Positions 60,342 to 64,000 of a stretch of 64,000 nucleotides of DNA are shown here, piece by piece. Location of the stretch: the NCBI GenBank assembly GCA_036505635.1, contig DASXTC010000038.1, positions 92,721-156,720 of the forward strand. Direction: 5' to 3'. The notes under the pieces were generated by a model. It saw nothing but the letters and a program-made list of their open reading frames with translations. It did no database searches and was not told the origin of the DNA. Made by a program: the position numbers and the translations under genes. The DNA comes from DASXTC01 sp036505635 (lineage in GTDB: Bacteria; Acidobacteriota; Polarisedimenticolia; JACPZX01; DASXTC01). Within the stretch, counting starts at the first letter, position 1. Each line of letters starts with the position of its first letter.

Positions 60342-62267
60342 ATGAAGCACGTCGTCGTCGGAACGGCCGGTCACATCGACCACGGCAAGACGGAGCTGGT
60401 CAAGGCCCTCACTGGGGTCAACACCGACCGCTTCAAGGAAGAACAGGAACGGGGGATCACGATCGACATCGGGTTCGCCCCCTTGCCTCTGGGGCCGGAC
60501 CTGACCGTCGGGTTCGTGGACGTGCCGGGCCACGAAAAGTTCGTCAAGAACATGCTGGCCGGCATCTGGGGGATCGACCTGGTGCTGCTCGTCGTCGCCG
60601 CGGACGAATCGATCATGCCTCAGACCCGCGAACACTTCGAGATCTGTTCTCTCCTGCGCGTCAAACGGGGCCTTGTGGCGCTGACGAAGGTCGACCTGGT
60701 GGATCCGGACATCGCCGAGCTCGCGTCGCTGGAGGTGCGGGAGTTCATCCGGGGCTCTTTTCTCGACGAGGCGCCGATCCTCCCGGTCAGCTCGAAGACC
60801 CGGGCCGGGCTCGAACGGCTCACGGAGGAGATCGGCCGGGCCGCACGTGAGGTCGAGCCGGGCCGGCCCTCCTCCCTGCTGCGGCTGCCGGTGGACCGGG
60901 CGTTCAGCATGAGGGGGTTCGGCACCGTGATCACGGGCACCCTGGTGTCCGGGACTATCGCCGACGGCGACGAAGTGGCCCTCTACCCGGAAGAGAGGGT
61001 CTGCCGGGTCCGCGGCCTCCAGGCGCACAACGCCCCGGTGAAGGAGGCCGGAGCCGGGCAGCGTACGGCGGTGAACCTCGGCGGCGTCGATGCCTCGGAG
61101 GTGGAGCGCGGGCACGTGCTCGGAAGGCCCGGCCAGATGCGCGCCTCCCGCCTGCTCGACGTGAAGCTGAGCCTTCTTGCGGGAGCGCCCGGGCCGCTCA
61201 AGGACCTCGGCCGCGTCCGCTTCCATCAGGGGACCAGCGAGCTGCTGGCGCGCGTCCGGCTCCTTTCGGGCGAACCCGAGCTGGCGCCCGGACGCGAATG
61301 CTTCGCGCAGGTCAGGCTGGAGAAGCCCGGGCTGAGCATGCCCGGCGATCGGTTCGTGATACGCCGGTACTCACCCACCGTCACCATCGGCGGCGGCGTG
61401 GTTCTTGACGCGCATCCCGTCAAGCACAAAGGCGCCCCCGGGCCGGAGCTGCTGGATCGTCTCACGCGTCTGGAGCGGGCCGACCCGATGGAGGCCCTCA
61501 AGGTCTTCCTCGAGTCCGAGCCGATGGGCATCAGCCTGCGAGACCTGGCGCTGCGGGCCGGTCGGGCCGTCGGCGAGACGGGCGCCCTGATCGGCAGCCT
61601 CCCGCCGCAGGCCGGTGCTCTTTCGGCCGGCGAAGGGCCCTCGGCCGTCCTCATCGACGCGCGGATGGGCGAGAAGATCGAGGAGGGGATCGTCTCGACC
61701 CTGCGCGAGTACCACCGCGCGAATCCGCTCCGTCCCGGCATGCCCCTGGAGGAGCTGCGGGAGCGGGCCCTGGCTGGAGCCGGCGCCGAGATCTCCCGCA
61801 TGATCCTGGATCGGCTCGCCGCCGCGGGCACCGTGCGGGTGCGCAAGGACTCCATCGGGCTCGCCGGCCACGAGGTCACGCTCTCGCCGGTGGATCAGGA
61901 GTTGATGACGGGCCTCGACGAGCTCTTCCTCAGGGAGGGGCTCAATCCACCCACGCTCGAAGAGCTGGCGCCTTCGCTCGGTCTGGAGACCGCCAGAGCG
62001 GAGAAGATGGTCCACCTTCTGCTGGCCTCTGGACGGCTGGTGAAGATAAAGGACGGCAGATTCTTCCATACCGAGGCGATCGAAGCGCTCAAGCGCCGGC
62101 TCTGGCTCTTCCGCCAGGAACGGCGCATCATCGACATCGGCTCCTTCAAGGAGCTGACGGGCACCTCCCGGAAGAACGCGATCCCGCTGCTTGAGCACCT
62201 CGACGCGGTCAGGGTGACGCGCAGAGTGGGAAGCGACCGGGAGATCCTGCCCCCACCAGGGGGCTGA
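60342..62267 (+). CDS. selB: Selenocysteine-specific translation elongation factor SelB
   Basis: A 641-aa EF-Tu-like GTPase that brings selenocysteinyl-tRNA to UGA codons with a SECIS element. G1 GTAGHIDHGKT, G2 ERGITIDIGFA, G3 DVPGHEKFV and G4 TKVD are intact, domains II-III follow, and the last ~250 residues carry winged-helix domains that bind SECIS RNA. ATG 60342 gives the usual MKHVVVGTAGHIDHG start; GTG 60315, overlapping the DUF507 stop, is an alternative. selA, selC and selD are not in the window, nor did I find an obvious UGA-containing selenoprotein here. Confidence 0.95.
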   Translation: MKHVVVGTAGHIDHGKTELVKALTGVNTDRFKEEQERGITIDIGFAPLPLGPDLTVGFVDVPGHEKFVKNMLAGIWGIDLVLLVVAADESIMPQTREHFEICSLLRVKRGLVALTKVDLVDPDIAELASLEVREFIRGSFLDEAPILPVSSKTRAGLERLTEEIGRAAREVEPGRPSSLLRLPVDRAFSMRGFGTVITGTLVSGTIADGDEVALYPEERVCRVRGLQAHNAPVKEAGAGQRTAVNLGGVDASEVERGHVLGRPGQMRASRLLDVKLSLLAGAPGPLKDLGRVRFHQGTSELLARVRLLSGEPELAPGRECFAQVRLEKPGLSMPGDRFVIRRYSPTVTIGGGVVLDAHPVKHKGAPGPELLDRLTRLERADPMEALKVFLESEPMGISLRDLALRAGRAVGETGALIGSLPPQAGALSAGEGPSAVLIDARMGEKIEEGIVSTLREYHRANPLRPGMPLEELRERALAGAGAEISRMILDRLAAAGTVRVRKDSIGLAGHEVTLSPVDQELMTGLDELFLREGLNPPTLEELAPSLGLETARAEKMVHLLLASGRLVKIKDGRFFHTEAIEALKRRLWLFRQERRIIDIGSFKELTGTSRKNAIPLLEHLDAVRVTRRVGSDREILPPPGG

Positions 62268-62278
62268 GGAGACTGACA

Positions 62279-62470
62279 ATGGGCAAGATCGGATTCCAGG
62301 AGCTGCTGATACTCCTGCTGATCCTGGTGGTTTTATTCGGTGGGGCGAAGCTGGCCGGGATCGGCAAGGGGCTGGGCGAGGGGATACGCAACTTCAAGAA
62401 GGCGCTCAAGGGGGAGGACGAGCCGGACAAGGATGAGGGAGAGAAGATCGAAAAGAAGAGCAGCCATTGA
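62279..62470 (+). CDS. tatA: Twin-arginine translocase subunit TatA
   Basis: A 63-aa TatA/E protein: short N-terminus with IGFQELLILLLILVVLFGGAKLAGIGKGLGEGIRNFKKAL, i.e. one transmembrane helix, hinge Gly and the conserved amphipathic helix with F at the K-x-x-K end, then an acidic-basic tail. It forms the pore of the Tat export pathway. GAGGAG is 8 nt before ATG 62279. No tatC is adjacent. Confidence 0.94.
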   Translation: MGKIGFQELLILLLILVVLFGGAKLAGIGKGLGEGIRNFKKALKGEDEPDKDEGEKIEKKSSH

Positions 62471-62473
62471 GCC

Positions 62474-64000
62474 GTGCCCACAGCCCAGCTTAGAGAAGAG
62501 ATCGCGTTTCACAGGCGGATGGTCTCTCTGATCAGGAAGGAGATCGCGCGCATCGATCCCAACGCGTCGAGGCGCTACATCCGTGACTTCACCGCCGAGT
62601 TCCGCCGCCTGCGCGAGGTGAGCTCCTACGACGATCTGGTCATCGCCTGCTTCCGGGCCGATGTCATCTACGTAGGCGACTACCACGCGCTGCCCTCGTC
62701 CCAGGCCTTCGCCGCCCGGCTGCTGCGTGAGATCGCCTCGCGGTCCCGGCAAGTCATCCTCGCCGTCGAGATGGTCTACGGACGCAGCCAGCGCGTCCTT
62801 GACCGCTGGATGGCAGGCGAAATAGGGGAAGACGAGTTCAAGCGGCGGATCCGCTACGACCTCGAATGGGGCTACGACTGGGACGGCTTCAAGCAGATCT
62901 TCCAGGCCGCCCGCGATTACGGGGTGAAGGTCTTCGGGATCGACTGCCCTCCCCGCAACGGCCTGCGCTACATCCGCAAGCGGGATCAGTACGCGGCGGC
63001 GCGCATCGTGGACATCTTCCAGAAGAACCCCGGAGCAAAGGTGGTCGTCCTGATCGGCGAGTCCCACCTCGCCTCGGATCACCTCCCCCGCAACGTGCGC
63101 CGGCTGCTGCGGGACTGGAATCTGGAGAAGCGTTCGGTCCGAGTGTTGCAGAACGTGGAGGAGATCTACTGGCAGCTCGTCGCGCGCGGCCGGGAGCACG
63201 CGGACGTGGCCATGCTGGACAGGAACACCTTCTGTGTTTTCAACACCAGTCCCATCGCGAAGTACGAATCGTACCGTCAGACCATCTACCGGTGGAAATC
63301 CGAGAGCGCCGACGACGATCACCTCGACCTGACGCCGACGATCTACAGCATGATCGACACGATTCTGCGATTCCTTTCCATAGACAAGTACAAGATGTGC
63401 GTCCGCCGGGAGGGGGACTGCATCGAGTTCCTGGTGGACTACTTCCCGGAGGTCTACTCCCACGTGGACGCCGCGACGCTCCGGAAGATGCTCGAGGCGA
63501 GCTCTTTCGCGAGGTCCGAGATCGCCGAGATCCGGCGGCAGATCGCCCGGAAGGGCTCCTGCTACATCCCGAGGATCAACTCGGTTTTCATCGGGCAGTT
63601 CAGCCTCGTGCACGGCGGAGAGGAGGCCGCGCACTTCGTCAACCTGGCGTTGAAGGGTGCGGTCTTCGAGCCCCACGGCGCTCCCGCAAGGCGCCCGGAC
63701 CTCTTCTACTCCGCGGTGATGGAGGAGGCGATCGGGTTTTTCGGGTCGAAGCTGATCGACCCGAGCCGCAACCACTTCTTCGAGACGAAGATCTACGAAT
63801 ACCACCGAAAGGACCGCGAGTTCATCGAGGCCAACACGGAGTACACGTTCGAGGAATTCAACAGCGTCATCAACTTCGTCCTGCTGCACAAGAAGTTCGA
63901 GAAGCACTATGGCCGGTACAAGGAGGTTCCGCCCGAGCTTCTCGAAGGGTTGGCTACCCGCAGCAGGAAGGTCTTCTCAGTGCTCACGCACGAGCTGGGG
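62474..64000 (+). CDS. ChaN-like (haem-binding/TIKI-superfamily) protein, 3'-truncated
   Basis: The frame is open from GTG 62474 to the right edge (509 codons seen, no stop), so it is longer than that. Residues ~50-230 match the ChaN/erythromycin-esterase/TIKI-like fold: VIYVGDYHALPSSQAFAARLL, VILAVEMVYG, DWDGFKQIFQAARDYGVKVFGID and VVVLIGESHLASDHLP (the conserved G-D-x-H and G-E-x-H histidines). The remaining ~280 residues (MIDTILRFLSIDKYK ... YIPRINSVFIGQFSLVHGGEEAAHFVNLALKG) are an additional domain I do not recognise. ChaN-type proteins bind haem or act as metallohydrolases. It starts 3 bp after tatA. No signal peptide is visible. Confidence 0.7.
   Translation, partial: MPTAQLREEIAFHRRMVSLIRKEIARIDPNASRRYIRDFTAEFRRLREVSSYDDLVIACFRADVIYVGDYHALPSSQAFAARLLREIASRSRQVILAVEMVYGRSQRVLDRWMAGEIGEDEFKRRIRYDLEWGYDWDGFKQIFQAARDYGVKVFGIDCPPRNGLRYIRKRDQYAAARIVDIFQKNPGAKVVVLIGESHLASDHLPRNVRRLLRDWNLEKRSVRVLQNVEEIYWQLVARGREHADVAMLDRNTFCVFNTSPIAKYESYRQTIYRWKSESADDDHLDLTPTIYSMIDTILRFLSIDKYKMCVRREGDCIEFLVDYFPEVYSHVDAATLRKMLEASSFARSEIAEIRRQIARKGSCYIPRINSVFIGQFSLVHGGEEAAHFVNLALKGAVFEPHGAPARRPDLFYSAVMEEAIGFFGSKLIDPSRNHFFETKIYEYHRKDREFIEANTEYTFEEFNSVINFVLLHKKFEKHYGRYKEVPPELLEGLATRSRKVFSVLTHELG

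Noticed and set aside
62333..63907. A 524-aa open frame on the minus strand at the right end
   Set aside because: The plus strand frame from 62474 has clear ChaN-like motifs and is open to the window edge; the minus frame is an acidic, low-complexity shadow.

Overview
The window is high-GC, densely packed bacterial chromosome carrying almost only core genes. Together these suggest an Acidobacteriota-like environmental lineage: Rho with a long Gly/Arg-rich N-terminal insert, two tandem DUF507 genes, an ABC-permease/M1-peptidase fusion, the tig-clpP-clpX-lon block, and promoters close to TTGACA-N17/18-TAnnnT. This is inference; a myxobacterial/delta-type or gemmatimonad source is not excluded. 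No plasmid, prophage, CRISPR array or intact insertion sequence is visible.

Layout. 1-2.6 kb: 3' part of an N6-adenine DNA methylase, convergent with a threonine dehydratase. 2.7-6.5 kb: tRNA-Arg(CCG), tRNA-His, a small membrane methyltransferase, a cold-shock protein, moaA, then a less GC-rich patch with one secreted protein and a decayed tyrosine-recombinase fragment beside tRNA-Arg(TCT). 6.6-11.3 kb: ABC ATPase plus permease/M1 peptidase and tRNA-Arg(TCG). 11.5-21 kb: membrane phosphodiesterase, secreted proteins, peptidoglycan-binding protein, Cys-cluster protein, PLP decarboxylase, VOC protein, degenerate GGDEF-PilZ protein, orphan efflux adaptor. 21.2-33 kb: tRNA-Lys, tRNA-Leu, tig, clpP, clpX, lon, engB, rho, rpmE, prfA, prmC, moeA (protein quality control, termination and translation). 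33-39 kb: divergent GT2 and polytopic glycosyltransferase, then pta, a sensor kinase and a lipoprotein. 39.6-43.7 kb: tatD, metG and larC on the minus strand. 43.8-54 kb: asparaginase, ECF ATPases and EcfT, two thioredoxin-fold proteins, hflX, ddl, an HNH nuclease, a rhomboid protease. 53.3-59.5 kb: an XRE-TPR-secreted protein operon divergent from an RpoD-like sigma factor, then a soluble hybrid kinase. 59.5-64 kb: a DUF547 remnant, two DUF507 genes, selB, tatA and a ChaN-like protein running off the right edge.

Two themes stand out. First, at least six genes have a recognisable sigma-70-type promoter whose -10 box ends 6-9 nt before the start codon, with no Shine-Dalgarno site, which predicts leaderless mRNAs. 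Other genes have good Shine-Dalgarno sites, so both initiation modes seem to coexist. Second, two intergenic regions hold back-to-back divergent promoters (larC/asparaginase and XRE operon/sigma factor), the second pair sharing one -35 element. Many genes are tightly coupled by ATGA, GTGA or TTGA overlaps, and three convergent pairs overlap at their 3' ends.

I did not find a clear, complete, undescribed system. The best candidates for follow-up are the XRE-TPR-secreted protein operon with its shared control of a sigma factor, the leaderless promoter class, and the DUF547/DUF507/SelB/TatA/ChaN neighbourhood.
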